Shown one piece after another: positions 38,166 through 50,297 of a DNA stretch of 64,000 bases. The notes beneath the pieces were generated by a model that worked only from the letters and a program-made list of their open reading frames with translations, did not search any database and had not been told where the DNA came from. The DNA is from Acidobacteriota bacterium (lineage in GTDB: Bacteria; Acidobacteriota; Terriglobia; Bryobacterales; Bryobacteraceae): assembly GCA_947470805.1 (NCBI GenBank), contig CANIVU010000002.1:1-64000 (forward strand), written 5' to 3'. Numbering within the stretch: position 1 is the first letter of the stretch; each line of letters starts with the position of its first letter. The translations under genes and the position numbers were made by a program.

Positions 38166-39833
38166 ATGTCGGATAAAAAACTACAAGTTATACCCTTAGG
38201 CGGACTCGGTGAGTTCGGCATGAATTCGATGGCCATCCGCTACGGGGATGACATTATCGTTCTGGACGCCGGGATGATGTTCCCCGACGCCGAACTGCTG
38301 GGCGTCGACATCGTCACCCCCGACTTTTCGTACCTCCGGGACAACAAGGAAAAGGTGCGCGGCCTCCTGCTCACCCACGCCCATGAGGACCACATCGGCG
38401 GCGTGCCCTTCCTGCTGGCCGACATGAAGATCCCGGTCTACGGCACCGCCTTCACACTCGCCATGGTCGAACGGCGCCTCGAAGAGCATTCCATGCTCGA
38501 CAAGGTGAACCTCAACGAGATCCAACCCGGCGACCGGATCAAGCTCGGGCCCTTCGACGTCGAGTTCATCCACGTCACCCACTCCACCGCCTCCTGCGTC
38601 GCCCTCGCCATCACCACCCCCCTCGGCGTCATCATCCACACCGGCGATTTCAAAGTGGACCCGACGCCCCTCGATGGCCGCCCCTTCGACCTCCACAAGT
38701 TCGCCGAATACGGCAAGAAAGGCGTCTTGCTCCTCCTGTCGGACTCGACCAACGTCGACCGTTCCGGCTACTCGGAAAGTGAACGCGCCGTCGGCCCGCG
38801 TCTGGAAGAGATCATGGTGCGCAGCGAACGGCGTGTCGTCGTCAGTTGCTTCAGCTCCTCCGTCCACCGCCTGCAGATGATCTTCGACGTGGCCCAGAAG
38901 TCTGGCCGCAAGGTCGGCCTCCTCGGCCGCAGCATGCTCTCGGTCACCGAGATCGCCCACCAGTTGGGCCTCATGCAGATCCACGACAATCTGCTCCTCC
39001 GCCCCCAAGACATCCAACTGGCCGACCCCGCCAAGGTCTGCGTCCTCGTCTCCGGTACCCAGGGCGAACCGATGAGCGCCCTCTCCCGCGTCGCCGTCGA
39101 TAGCCACAAGAGCCTTAAACTCGAAAAGGGCGATACCGTCATCCTCAGCTCCCGCATAATCCCCGGCAACGAAAAGCCCATTATGCGCATGATCAACCAC
39201 GTCGCCCGCCGCGGCTGTAACCTGATCTTCGGCAACATGACGCCGCCCGTCCACGTCTCCGGCCATGGCTACGCCGAAGAGTTGCGGTTAATCCTCAATC
39301 TCGTCCGCCCGAAATACTTTGTGCCCATCCACGGCGAATACTGGCAGCTCTCCCGCCATGCCCACCTCGCCAAGCACCTGCGCGACCAGGGCCTGGAATC
39401 CTCGTTCATCATGGAGACCGGCGAGACCCTCGAAATCGACAAGAACGGCGCCCGCAAAGGCGAACGCATCACCGTCGGCCGCGTCTGTATCGATTCCGGT
39501 TCTATCGACGAAGTGGTGGAAGAAATCGTCATCCGCGACCGCCGCCATCTCTCCGAAGACGGCTTCGTCATGCCGATCATCGCCATCGACAAATCCACCG
39601 GCCGCCCCGAAGGCCTGCCGGAAATCGTCAGCCGCGGCTTCCTCTCCGAAGACAACAAAGAGATCCTCGCCGAAGCCCGCAAAGTCGTCTCCCGCACGCT
39701 CGAAACGTCGAGTCAGGAAGAGCGCGGCGACTGGGGCGTCATGCAGGAAAAGATCCGCGCCGACCTCAAACGCTACCTCACCAAGCAAACCGCTCGCCGT
39801 CCGCTCATCATGCCAGTTATCCTGGAAGTATGA
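38166..39833 (+). CDS. rnj: Ribonuclease J
   Basis: This 555-residue metallo-beta-lactamase/beta-CASP ribonuclease would degrade and process mRNA and rRNA by endo- and 5'-exonuclease action. The catalytic motif LLTHAHEDHIGG (HxHxDH) is near 70-75. Further ligands lie in VTHSTASC and HTGDFKVDPTP. The beta-CASP part includes SDSTNVDRSGYS and SSRIIPGNEKP. The C-terminal region is complete, so length matches the family. The start MSDKKLQVIPLGGLGEFGMN is the normal N-terminus. It overlaps the FAD-linked oxidase start by 4 bp. Confidence 0.95.
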   Translation: MSDKKLQVIPLGGLGEFGMNSMAIRYGDDIIVLDAGMMFPDAELLGVDIVTPDFSYLRDNKEKVRGLLLTHAHEDHIGGVPFLLADMKIPVYGTAFTLAMVERRLEEHSMLDKVNLNEIQPGDRIKLGPFDVEFIHVTHSTASCVALAITTPLGVIIHTGDFKVDPTPLDGRPFDLHKFAEYGKKGVLLLLSDSTNVDRSGYSESERAVGPRLEEIMVRSERRVVVSCFSSSVHRLQMIFDVAQKSGRKVGLLGRSMLSVTEIAHQLGLMQIHDNLLLRPQDIQLADPAKVCVLVSGTQGEPMSALSRVAVDSHKSLKLEKGDTVILSSRIIPGNEKPIMRMINHVARRGCNLIFGNMTPPVHVSGHGYAEELRLILNLVRPKYFVPIHGEYWQLSRHAHLAKHLRDQGLESSFIMETGETLEIDKNGARKGERITVGRVCIDSGSIDEVVEEIVIRDRRHLSEDGFVMPIIAIDKSTGRPEGLPEIVSRGFLSEDNKEILAEARKVVSRTLETSSQEERGDWGVMQEKIRADLKRYLTKQTARRPLIMPVILEV

Positions 39834-41152
39834 ACTTTGAGGATGCCTCCGGCTATGCCGGAGAAGCGGACCGGCTGGAAAAGCCGTCCACCCCGGAAGA
39901 AGTCTCGGCCATCCTGGCGGAGGCTTCCCGCACCGGTACGCCCGTCACTGTGCTGGGCGCCGGCACCGGCGTAACCGGTGGCGCCGTGCCCACCAGCGGC
40001 ATCGTGCTCTCGCTCGAGCGCTTCTGGCGTCTCGATATCGGCCAGGGTGAAGCCCGCGCCGGCGCCGGTGTGCTGCTCCACGAACTCCAATCGGCCGCCC
40101 GCAAGGCCGGCCAGTTCTACGCGCCGGACCCGACGCACAACGCCGCCGCCCTCGGCGGGACGATTGCCAACAACGCCAGCGGCTCCCGCAGCTTCCGCTA
40201 CGGCTCCACCCGCCGCCACCTGAAATCCCTGCTCGTCGCCTTTGCCGACGGCACAGTCCGCGAACTCCCCCGCGGCGAAGCCATCGATTTTGCCGTCACC
40301 CCCGTCCACCGTCCTGCCACCACCAAACACCAGGCCGGGTACCAACTCGCCGAAGGCATGGAATGGGTGGATCTCATCTGCGGCAGTGAAGGCACTCTCG
40401 CCGTCGTCCTCGAAGCCACGTTCAACCTGCTCCCGGCGCCTGGCGACCGCCTGAGCGGCGTCGTCTTCTTTCCCACCGAAGCCCAGGCCATGGACGCCAT
40501 CGATGCCTGGCGCACGATCCCCGAACTCTGCATGTTGGAGTACGTCGACGCGGCCTCCCTCAAACTCATCGATGGCCCCAAAGCCGGCGCGGCGCTTCTC
40601 ATCGAACAGGAGCACCCCGACGAAGACGAGTGGCTCACCCGTCTGGAGCAGACCGGAGCGCTCGAAGAGGAGTCCTGGTTCGGCACCGCCGAAAGCGATC
40701 GCGAACGTTTCCGCAAGTTCCGCCACGCCCTGCCGGAAAAGGTGAACGATACGGTCCGCAAACGCGGCTACATGAAGATGGGGACTGACTACGCGGTACC
40801 CATCGCCCGCCACCGGGAGATGCTGGCCAACTACCGCCAGGGCCTGACGGAAATCGGCGGCGACGGCGTTGTCTACGGCCACGTCGGCGACGCTCATCTG
40901 CACGTGAACATGATGCCCGCCAACGATGGCGAGAAGGATCGCGCCTGGGCCTGGATGCACACCTGGGCCGCGCAAGCGGTGGAACTGGGCGGCACAGTCG
41001 GAGCCGAACACGGCCTAGGCAAGCGCAAAGCGCACCTGCTGAAACTGATGTACTCCGAAGCCGAAATCGCCGCCATGCGCGCCGTTAAGCAACACTTGGA
41101 CCCCCGCTGGCTCCTCGGCCGCGGCAACCTCTTCCCCCCAGACCTTTCCTAA
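39830..41152 (+). CDS. FAD-linked oxidase (GlcD / D-lactate dehydrogenase family)
   Basis: This 440-residue flavoprotein oxidises a 2-hydroxy acid. The PCMH-type FAD-binding domain shows VLGAGTGVTGGAVPTSGIVL and a pyrophosphate-binding block (AALGGTIANNASGSRSFRYG). The C-terminal cap has YGHVGDAHLHVNM and a family-typical AEHGLGKRK, whose His lies near the flavin. It begins inside the RNase J stop (ATGA). The substrate may be D-lactate or glycolate. No iron-sulfur partner (GlcF) is next to it, so a single-subunit D-lactate dehydrogenase is a good alternative. Its stop codon (TAA at 41150-41152) lies within a palindromic repeat. Confidence 0.87.
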   Translation: MNFEDASGYAGEADRLEKPSTPEEVSAILAEASRTGTPVTVLGAGTGVTGGAVPTSGIVLSLERFWRLDIGQGEARAGAGVLLHELQSAARKAGQFYAPDPTHNAAALGGTIANNASGSRSFRYGSTRRHLKSLLVAFADGTVRELPRGEAIDFAVTPVHRPATTKHQAGYQLAEGMEWVDLICGSEGTLAVVLEATFNLLPAPGDRLSGVVFFPTEAQAMDAIDAWRTIPELCMLEYVDAASLKLIDGPKAGAALLIEQEHPDEDEWLTRLEQTGALEEESWFGTAESDRERFRKFRHALPEKVNDTVRKRGYMKMGTDYAVPIARHREMLANYRQGLTEIGGDGVVYGHVGDAHLHVNMMPANDGEKDRAWAWMHTWAAQAVELGGTVGAEHGLGKRKAHLLKLMYSEAEIAAMRAVKQHLDPRWLLGRGNLFPPDLS

Positions 41153-41170
41153 GTGACTGTCACCTAGGAA
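41146..41170. repeat. Palindromic element overlapping a gene end, copy of the 5452 family
   Basis: TTCCTAAGTGAC (41146-41157) and GTCACCTAGGAA (41159-41170) match at 11 of 12 positions around a single T. The right half and its continuation (TTGTCCGG) are nearly identical to the right half at 5470-5488. The left half contains the stop codon of the oxidase gene. Confidence 0.7.
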
Positions 41171-41212
41171 TTGTCCGGAGTGGTCGCCCCCAACGCAGCA
41201 CCCTACCCCTCC

Positions 41213-41236
41213 GGGGACATGCGTCAGCGTGTCCCC
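41213..41236. repeat. Inverted repeat GGGGACA / TGTCCCC between convergent genes
   Basis: Perfect 7-bp arms at 41213-41219 and 41230-41236 with a 10-nt centre (TGCGTCAGCG), followed on the plus strand by CAAAAC. It lies in the same convergent gap as the 41146 palindrome. The arm sequence recurs at 61817-61825 and 61870-61878. It may serve as a terminator for the minus-strand secreted protein gene. Confidence 0.5.
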
Positions 41237-41254
41237 AAAACCCACACTGCCCCC

Positions 41255-42913
41255 CTAATTCCCCTCCATCTCCTTAGACCCAATCAGCCGCACCTTCACC
41301 TGCCCCGTCTCGCCCTCCCCAATTTTCACCATCCCAATCCGGTCCTTAAACTGCTCCCAAAACCCCGGATCATTCAACGCGTCCGACTCCGCCTCCTCAA
41401 ACGCCGCCACCCGGTAACTCCCCGGTCGCAGCGAATCGAAACTAAACGAAGGCGAATCCGACTGCACCCGCACCTTCTTCGTGCTCCACGCCTCAATCGT
41501 AAACGGCTGCGAATCCGGCACCAGCCAAACGGCCACCCGCGGCGCATCCGGCGTCGTCCCCTCCACGGTCCCCGTAATCACCCCCGGCTTGTTACTCAAC
41601 ACAATCTCCAACGGCCCACTAACAGCCGCAATGTCAATTTCCAACCCCGGCAGTAACTGCCCGCCCGCATAAATGCCCTTCACAATCACCCCGGACTTAG
41701 CACGGACATTCACCGTCATCTTATCCCGCGAAACCGCCGCAAAGCTAAATGAACCAGCATCATCACTCTCCGCGCTCGACGGAGGTCCAAACATCGGCCC
41801 ACCCGCCGCCGGCTGCAAAGTGATCGAAACTTTCCCAAACGCAAACGGCGGCTCCCCATCTGCCCGCACCCGTCCATCAACCTTCGGCGGCGCCGCCGCG
41901 GCCACCGCCAACCCCGTCACGTCGTTCTGCCCCACCACCACCGGCTGCTTGGCCATCGTCTTCGGCCCGCCCTTGTCCATCGCCGTAACCGTCAATAAAT
42001 ACTCACCAGGCCGCACATTCCGGAAGAAAAAAGACCCATCCGCCCCAATCGCCCCTTCGCTCCCCCCGCCCATCATCGGCCCGCGGAACACCCCCGCCTC
42101 CCCCGAAGGACGCAACGAAACCCGCGCGCCCCGATTGGCCGGCGGCAAATCCCCCGTCACCCGTCCGCTCACCATCACCACCGGCGACCGCTGCAACCGG
42201 ATCTCCGCCCCCGTCCGCTCCTCGCCCGCATTCACCCGCACCGGACTCGCTGACGCCGCATCCACCGTCCCCGGAAAGTAAGTCGGCGCTTCCGTCGTCG
42301 CCCGCCCGCCCGCTTTCTCTACAAGCATCTCTCCGCGGTCCATCCCCCGCGTCGCCAGTAACTTGTAATTACCCGGCGCTAACTTACTCAGTCGAAACTC
42401 GCCTAAGTCATTCGTCATCGTGGCATTGCTAATCCCGCCCCGCCCGGTCGCTTTCCGCACCGGAATCGCCTGCACCGCCACCCGCTCCACCGGTTCCCCC
42501 GCCTCGTCCACAACACGCCCCGCAATCACACCCTGCTTGGCCAACACAATATCCACGCCCGTCTTCGTTGCCCCATCGGCCAACTCAATCGGATCCCCAT
42601 ACCCGCCCACCGTCCGCCCGCGATAAGCTCCCCGCAAATACCCCGTCTTCTCCGCCGTAATCCAATACTTCCCCTTCGGCAACTCGCGAATCACAAACCC
42701 GCCCTCGTCGTCGGTCATCCCCTTCGCCGTCCGCACGTCCCGCGTCTCGCCCTCCACCGTCACCACCGCCCGCCGCACCGGCGCCCCGGTCGATGGATCC
42801 AGCACCTTCCCCGCAATCGCCGCCGTGCCCGGCGTCGCCGCCGCCTGCGGCCGCCGCCCGCCCTGTCCAAATACGCTCACCGCCACTAACAAAACCAAAA
42901 TGCTACTTTTCAT
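41255..42913 (-). CDS. Secreted protein with carboxypeptidase-regulatory-like domains (paralogue A)
   Basis: This protein of about 552 residues has a signal peptide (MKSSILVLLVAVSVFG). Repeated carboxypeptidase-regulatory/transthyretin-like beta-sandwich modules follow (IAGKVLDPSTGAPVRRAVVT, VIAGRVVDEAGEPVERVAV, MVSGRVTGDLPPANRGARVS). No enzyme motif and no TonB plug or barrel is seen. Such proteins are abundant in Solibacteres, with presumed adhesion or matrix roles. The ATG at 42913 is preferred because the signal peptide begins there. A GTG at 42928 would add five residues. It overlaps the 3' end of the neighbouring paralogue by 11 nt, so the two are co-translated. Confidence 0.82.
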   Translation of the reverse strand: MKSSILVLLVAVSVFGQGGRRPQAAATPGTAAIAGKVLDPSTGAPVRRAVVTVEGETRDVRTAKGMTDDEGGFVIRELPKGKYWITAEKTGYLRGAYRGRTVGGYGDPIELADGATKTGVDIVLAKQGVIAGRVVDEAGEPVERVAVQAIPVRKATGRGGISNATMTNDLGEFRLSKLAPGNYKLLATRGMDRGEMLVEKAGGRATTEAPTYFPGTVDAASASPVRVNAGEERTGAEIRLQRSPVVMVSGRVTGDLPPANRGARVSLRPSGEAGVFRGPMMGGGSEGAIGADGSFFFRNVRPGEYLLTVTAMDKGGPKTMAKQPVVVGQNDVTGLAVAAAAPPKVDGRVRADGEPPFAFGKVSITLQPAAGGPMFGPPSSAESDDAGSFSFAAVSRDKMTVNVRAKSGVIVKGIYAGGQLLPGLEIDIAAVSGPLEIVLSNKPGVITGTVEGTTPDAPRVAVWLVPDSQPFTIEAWSTKKVRVQSDSPSFSFDSLRPGSYRVAAFEEAESDALNDPGFWEQFKDRIGMVKIGEGETGQVKVRLIGSKEMEGN

Positions 42914-44534
42914 CCAAGTCACTCTCACTGATTAGACGCGGCGAACCGGTAACCGTACCGCCTTCTTCCACCTTCACGCTCGCCGCCTTGCCCTTCACTC
43001 GCTCCCACGCCGCCGGATCGCTCAGCGCCTCCAGAAGCCCCGGAACACAAGCAATCAGCAGGTAATTGCCCGGCGGAACGTCTTCAATCTTAAAGCTGTT
43101 CTGCCCCGCCACTACCCCTCCCGTCCTGTAAAGATTTGCAAACACCGGCCCCGTCTCGCCCCCATCCGGCACCGCCGCCACCCGCACCCCCTCCGTCGCC
43201 CCTTCCACCGTACCCGTCACCGTCCCCGGCCGGTTGCTGTACAACAGCTCCACCACCGCGTCCCCGCCCGTCACATCAAACTCCAACCCCGCCTGCCGCT
43301 GCCCGCCCACGCTAACCGCTTTCAAGTACCACCCCCGCGGAGCCATCGGCACCACTTGCATCCGCGTCCGCTGCAAGTTCTCCAGCACAAACGTCCCATC
43401 CGTTTTCACCTGCGCGCCTCCGCCGGCCGGCATCGCCGGATCCGTCCCCCGCACGCTCAAAGAAACGGACGCCAGTTTCCCCCCGCCCTCGGCCACCACG
43501 CGTCCCGTCACCCGCGCCAACGGCTGCAGTGCCAACGACACGTTGTCCACATCCTGCTGCCCCACCCGTACCCGCATTGTCCCGCTCACGCTCGACCCCA
43601 TCCGGTGGATCCCCGCCGACAAAATGTACTCCCCCGCCGTCACGTTCGGAAATACAAACCGCCCATCACCGCCCGCCATCGCGCTCCGCCCGCCCATCTG
43701 GTTCACCATGAAGTTCCCGCCTCGCGCCCCGCCCGCCTGGAACGGCTGCAACGTCAAGGAGACCGGTGCGTCCCCCGCCAACTCGCTCGTCACCCGGCCC
43801 GCCACCCGTACCGCCACCGTCTTCCGCAGCCGGATCTCCAACCCGCTCCGCTCCTCCCCACTCCCCACCGTCACCTCCGACGCCGATGCGGCGTCCATCA
43901 CGGACGGAAAATACGTCGGCGCATACAGCATCACCGGCTCTCCCGCGGCCACTACAGGTGTCGCAAATCCGTTCTCCTGCCGCATCGCCACCAGCTTGTA
44001 CGGCCCCGGCGTCAGCCGGGAGATCCGGAACTCTCCCCTGTCATCGCTCATCGCCTGCCGCGGATTCATCACCTTCCCACGCCCTGCCGGCACCGCCATC
44101 ACGTTGACATACTCCACCGGTTCGCCATCGGCGTCCGTCACCCGGCCGGAGATCACCCCCTGCCGGTTCAGGATAATGTCGCTCCCCTTGGCCTCCTCCC
44201 CCGCCGCCACTCTTGGCCCGCTACCCCGCGCCGTCACCGGGGGAATGTACCCAGTCTTCTCCGCCCGTAATCCATACACCCCCGGCGCCAGACCCGCAAA
44301 CCGATACGTGCCCGAATCTTCAGTCACCGCCGTATAGCTGGTAGGCGGCTGGAACCGCGCCACACCCCCTTGTGATCCGCTGGAAACTTCCCCCGTTGCA
44401 TACACCGTCGCCTTGCGAATCCCCTCTTTCGTGGTGCCGTCCACCACTCTTCCAGTCAACGAACCGGTGGCCGGAGCCCCCTGTCCAAAGGTCAGGGAAA
44501 CCCCCAGGGCGACGAATAGGAGAAAACGTTCCAT
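42903..44534 (-). CDS. Secreted protein with carboxypeptidase-regulatory-like domains (paralogue B)
   Basis: This 543-residue protein starts at 44534 with a signal peptide (MERFLLFVALGVSLTFGQ) and an AAGGGA ribosome site immediately upstream. It shares order and motifs with its downstream neighbour: GSLTGRVVDGTTKEGIRKAT, GVISGRVTDADGEPVEYVNV, AVRVAGRVTSELAGDAPVS. This is best explained by tandem duplication followed by divergence. No catalytic motif is seen. An in-frame extension up to 44642 would run through the gyrA start and is rejected. The promoter region is shared with the divergent gyrA; the heptamer TAGAATA (44543-44549) reads TATTCTA on the minus strand. Confidence 0.82.
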   Translation of the reverse strand: MERFLLFVALGVSLTFGQGAPATGSLTGRVVDGTTKEGIRKATVYATGEVSSGSQGGVARFQPPTSYTAVTEDSGTYRFAGLAPGVYGLRAEKTGYIPPVTARGSGPRVAAGEEAKGSDIILNRQGVISGRVTDADGEPVEYVNVMAVPAGRGKVMNPRQAMSDDRGEFRISRLTPGPYKLVAMRQENGFATPVVAAGEPVMLYAPTYFPSVMDAASASEVTVGSGEERSGLEIRLRKTVAVRVAGRVTSELAGDAPVSLTLQPFQAGGARGGNFMVNQMGGRSAMAGGDGRFVFPNVTAGEYILSAGIHRMGSSVSGTMRVRVGQQDVDNVSLALQPLARVTGRVVAEGGGKLASVSLSVRGTDPAMPAGGGAQVKTDGTFVLENLQRTRMQVVPMAPRGWYLKAVSVGGQRQAGLEFDVTGGDAVVELLYSNRPGTVTGTVEGATEGVRVAAVPDGGETGPVFANLYRTGGVVAGQNSFKIEDVPPGNYLLIACVPGLLEALSDPAAWERVKGKAASVKVEEGGTVTGSPRLISESDLDEK

Positions 44535-44579
44535 TCCCTTGCTAGAATAGTAGGTTCCGAGATCTCTGAGGAGTAACAA

Positions 44580-47129
<2,550 letters not shown>

Positions 47130-47156
47130 AAAGGGGGGCTTCAGAACGGTGCTACA

Positions 47157-47201
47157 GGGGCGCCGGAACTCAAAACAGAGTTCCGGCGCCCCTTCGGTTT
47201 T
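47157..47201 (+). terminator. Rho-independent terminator after gyrA
   Basis: GGGGCGCCGGAACTC (47157-47171) pairs perfectly with GAGTTCCGGCGCCCC (47178-47192) around AAAACA, followed by TTCGGTTTT. It starts 27 bp after the gyrA stop and is the clearest intrinsic terminator in the window. Confidence 0.9.
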
Positions 47202-47228
47202 AGTAGTACTTGGACTTTCGATGGGTGA

Positions 47229-47257
47229 TTCCCAACGGCATCGGCCAGGAGTAAAAT
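47229..47257 (+). promoter_or_regulatory. Candidate sigma-70 promoter of the OB-fold hybrid kinase gene
   Basis: TTCCCA (47229-47234) and TAAAAT (47252-47257) are separated by 17 bp, directly downstream of the gyrA terminator. The predicted leader is about 80 nt and contains a perfect hairpin at 47308-47327. Confidence 0.45.
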
Positions 47258-47307
47258 GGGGGATATCCGCTGGTATTTTTGCTTCGCCCGCGTCAAGTGG
47301 GCTGGAC

Positions 47308-47327
47308 GCCGTACTCGCTTGTACGGC
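47308..47327 (+). promoter_or_regulatory. Leader hairpin upstream of the hybrid kinase
   Basis: GCCGTAC (47308-47314) and GTACGGC (47321-47327) form a 7-bp perfect stem with loop TCGCTT, 17 nt before the ATG at 47345. It could affect translation of the kinase. It does not match a riboswitch class that I recognise. Confidence 0.35.
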
Positions 47328-47344
47328 AGACGGAGCCTTCCCGA

Positions 47345-50263
47345 ATGTCTCTCAACCCGCTTCTGATGCTCGTGACTGGAGCGCTGCTCTGCTCAGCGGT
47401 CCCGGCACGCACAATTGGGGAAATCAGAAGCGGAAAGGTTCCTGCGGGCGAAACCGTTCGCATCCGCGGCATCGTCACCGTTGTTCGCCAGGACCCCGTT
47501 TACCTGATCCTCCAGGAAGGTGGGTATGGGATCTATGCCGAGTTTCCCAAAGGGTACAACGCAAATATGCCGGGTGCAGGGGATAGCGTTGAAGTCGTCG
47601 GCGTCCCCGACTATGAGGGCTTCTCGCCCTATATAAAGGCCTCGTCCCTGACGAAGCTCAACCATCCAGGCTTACCGCCGCCGATCGTCTTTGATGCCTT
47701 TCAACTGGAGCTTGGTAACTACGATCTGCGCTTTGGGGAAGTCACTGGCTCCCTGGTCGACTCCGAGCCGCTAACCGACGACGGACGGAACCTGAACACT
47801 CGCTATTTCCATACCATTCTGGCCGATGGGCATCGCTTCCCCATCCGCGCCTACGGCGCCGCGGACCGTAAATTGCGATCCCAGCTCGACGCGACGATTC
47901 GTGTTCGCGGCGTCGCCTTTCCTGAGTTTCAGGAAAAACGGTTACGCGGCGGGACAATGGTTGTCTCCTGGCCGGAAGCAGTGACTGTGCTCAAACCCGC
48001 CTCGGTCGACCCCTTCGCCCGCCCGTTGCGATCCGTGGACACCGTGATGACCTACTCGGTGGAGGGCCGGCTGCGGCAGCGGATTCGTGTCAAAGGCGTC
48101 ATCACACTCAATGAGCCCAAGTACGGCGTCTATCTGCAGGATGGGAAAACCGGAATCCAGATCCAGGGCCGAGGCATTGCCGGCGTTCGCCCTGGCGATG
48201 CCGTGGAAGTGGCTGGGTTTGAAGGGGTCAGCGACGCCGGGTCACCCATGTTGCGCGATGTCGTCCTGCGCCCTACTACTTTGGCGGTGTCTGACGTCGT
48301 GAAGACCGTTTCCCTCGAACAGCTCTGGAGCCAGAATCACGAGGGTTCGCAAGTGGTCTCCGAAGGCATCGTCACGCACGTGGAAAAAGGCGGCGGCTGG
48401 ACTTCGGTTGGCCTGGAGTCTGAACCGGGGATTATCTGGGCGCGCCTCCGGAATCCCATAGCCCATCGGCGCATTGAGCTCGGTACCCGGCTTCGTGTCT
48501 CCGGGGTGGCCTACTACACACACGTCCCCGGCCGCTCCGGGCCCGGCGATATCAGCATTGTCGGCGGGGTTCACAACGATTGGGTCGTCCTCTCTCGTCC
48601 GCCGCTGCTTAGCCGCGTCCGGTGGGACTACTTCGCCGCCATCGTCTTGGCCCTTGCGCTTCTGGCTGCAATCTATGTCGTCCTGCTCCGCGCTCAAGTC
48701 CGCCATTCGACCATGGAACTCTCAAAAGCCAAGCTCGCCGCCGAATCGGCCAACGAAGCCAAGACTCGGTTCCTGGCCAACATGAGCCATGAAATCCGCA
48801 CTCCCATGAACGCCGTCATCGGCATGTCCGGACTCATGCTCGACATGGAACTGCCCCCGGAAGCCCGCGAATACCTGACCACGATTCGCAACAGCGGCGA
48901 TACCCTCCTGGCGCTGATCAATAACATCCTCGACTATTCCAAGATCGAAGCCGGCTGCCTTGAACTCGAGCGCCAACAGTACGACCTCCGCGAATGTGTC
49001 GAAGAGTCGCTGGCACTGGTCTCCTCCCTGGCGGGTGGCAAACCCATCGAATTAGTGTACGATGCCGATCCTGGCGTACCCGACTTCGTTTGGGGCGACG
49101 CCACCCGCCTTCGCCAAATCCTCGTCAACCTGCTCGGCAATTCCCTCAAATTCACCAAGAAGGGCGAGATTGTCGTTTGCGCCTCCCCTGCCCCGCTCGC
49201 GGCCGATGGCACTGTTACCCTCACCTTCGCCGTCCACGATACCGGCGTCGGTATCCCCGCCGATCGGATCGACAAGATCTTTCACGCCTTCTCCCAGGTG
49301 GATGCTTCCACCACACGCGAACACGGCGGTACCGGGCTCGGCCTGGCCATCTCCCAGCGCCTCGCCGAGGCCATGGGCGGGCGTATATGGGCGGAAAGTG
49401 AAGTGGGAAAGGGCACGACCCTTCACTTTTCCATCGTCGTCGAAGTGGCCGATCTGCCACCAGGTGACCTTCCTCCGCTACCCGCCGACGCGTCGGTACT
49501 TGTCGTTGATGCCAATCCCAGCGCCCGCCGTGTTCTCACCAACCTCCTGACGCAGTGGGGGCTGAAGCCCGATGGGGCCGCCACCACCGCCGCCGCCATG
49601 CGGGCCCTTGCGGAAAACCGCTATTCGCTCATCGCCATCGATCCGCGCCTCCCCGATGGCGATGGCGTCGAACTGGCCTCCGGCCTCCGCGCCTCCGGAT
49701 TTACCGGTCCCATCGTGTTGCTAGCGCCTCGTGGGGTTCGCGTTCACGCCTCCAGCCTGCTCTTCGACGGCCGCGTCGGCAAACCCGTCCGCGCCCGCAT
49801 GTTGCGCCAGACGCTGAGCCGCGTCCTTCACTGCTCCGAACCCCGCCCGGCTCTCGCGCCCACGGCGCCGCCTCCGCCGGCAGGCGGAGGCTTGCGCGTG
49901 CTGCTGGCCGAAGATAACCTTGTGAATCAAAAGGTTGCCGTTCGCCATCTGGAACGCCTCGGATACCGCGTGGATTCGGTGGGGAATGGCATGGAAGCCC
50001 TCGAAGCGCTGCGGCATTCCCGGTACGACGTGGTGCTGATGGACGTCCAGATGCCGGAAATGGATGGCCTGGAGGCCACGCGCCGGATCTGCGCCGAGTG
50101 GACGGAGCCAAACCGACCATGGATTATCGCCCTCACCGCCGGCGCGTTCCTGGAAGACCGCGCCATGTGTATGTCCGCGGGAATGAACGACTTCCTCTCC
50201 AAACCGTTCCGCCGGGAGGACCTCGCCGCGGCGCTCTCCCGCAGCGTCAAAGTCCGGGCCTAA
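47345..50263 (+). CDS. Hybrid sensor histidine kinase with periplasmic OB-fold-like modules and two receivers
   Basis: This protein of about 972 residues has a signal/anchor ([20 protein letters not shown]). About four OB-fold-like beta modules follow ([40 protein letters not shown]). A transmembrane helix ([20 protein letters not shown], near 440) leads to a HisKA domain with [19 protein letters not shown] (His near 481), then HATPase ([19 protein letters not shown]). Receiver 1 has Asp in [13 protein letters not shown] near 764. Receiver 2 has [13 protein letters not shown] near 899 and an intact LSKPF Lys. The ATG at 47345 has GGAG about 9 nt upstream; the frame is open further up but without a signal. 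It is a membrane stress or ligand sensor with an internal phosphorelay. The output is unknown. Confidence 0.87.
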   Translation: MSLNPLLMLVTGALLCSAVPARTIGEIRSGKVPAGETVRIRGIVTVVRQDPVYLILQEGGYGIYAEFPKGYNANMPGAGDSVEVVGVPDYEGFSPYIKASSLTKLNHPGLPPPIVFDAFQLELGNYDLRFGEVTGSLVDSEPLTDDGRNLNTRYFHTILADGHRFPIRAYGAADRKLRSQLDATIRVRGVAFPEFQEKRLRGGTMVVSWPEAVTVLKPASVDPFARPLRSVDTVMTYSVEGRLRQRIRVKGVITLNEPKYGVYLQDGKTGIQIQGRGIAGVRPGDAVEVAGFEGVSDAGSPMLRDVVLRPTTLAVSDVVKTVSLEQLWSQNHEGSQVVSEGIVTHVEKGGGWTSVGLESEPGIIWARLRNPIAHRRIELGTRLRVSGVAYYTHVPGRSGPGDISIVGGVHNDWVVLSRPPLLSRVRWDYFAAIVLALALLAAIYVVLLRAQVRHSTMELSKAKLAAESANEAKTRFLANMSHEIRTPMNAVIGMSGLMLDMELPPEAREYLTTIRNSGDTLLALINNILDYSKIEAGCLELERQQYDLRECVEESLALVSSLAGGKPIELVYDADPGVPDFVWGDATRLRQILVNLLGNSLKFTKKGEIVVCASPAPLAADGTVTLTFAVHDTGVGIPADRIDKIFHAFSQVDASTTREHGGTGLGLAISQRLAEAMGGRIWAESEVGKGTTLHFSIVVEVADLPPGDLPPLPADASVLVVDANPSARRVLTNLLTQWGLKPDGAATTAAAMRALAENRYSLIAIDPRLPDGDGVELASGLRASGFTGPIVLLAPRGVRVHASSLLFDGRVGKPVRARMLRQTLSRVLHCSEPRPALAPTAPPPPAGGGLRVLLAEDNLVNQKVAVRHLERLGYRVDSVGNGMEALEALRHSRYDVVLMDVQMPEMDGLEATRRICAEWTEPNRPWIIALTAGAFLEDRAMCMSAGMNDFLSKPFRREDLAAALSRSVKVRA

Positions 50264-50297
50264 TGGGCCTTGCCCGCTCCGCCGATAGTTCCCTTGG

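Noticed and set aside
47258-47344. Riboswitch in the leader of the OB-fold kinase
   Set aside because: One hairpin is clear, but no conserved core of a known class could be matched.
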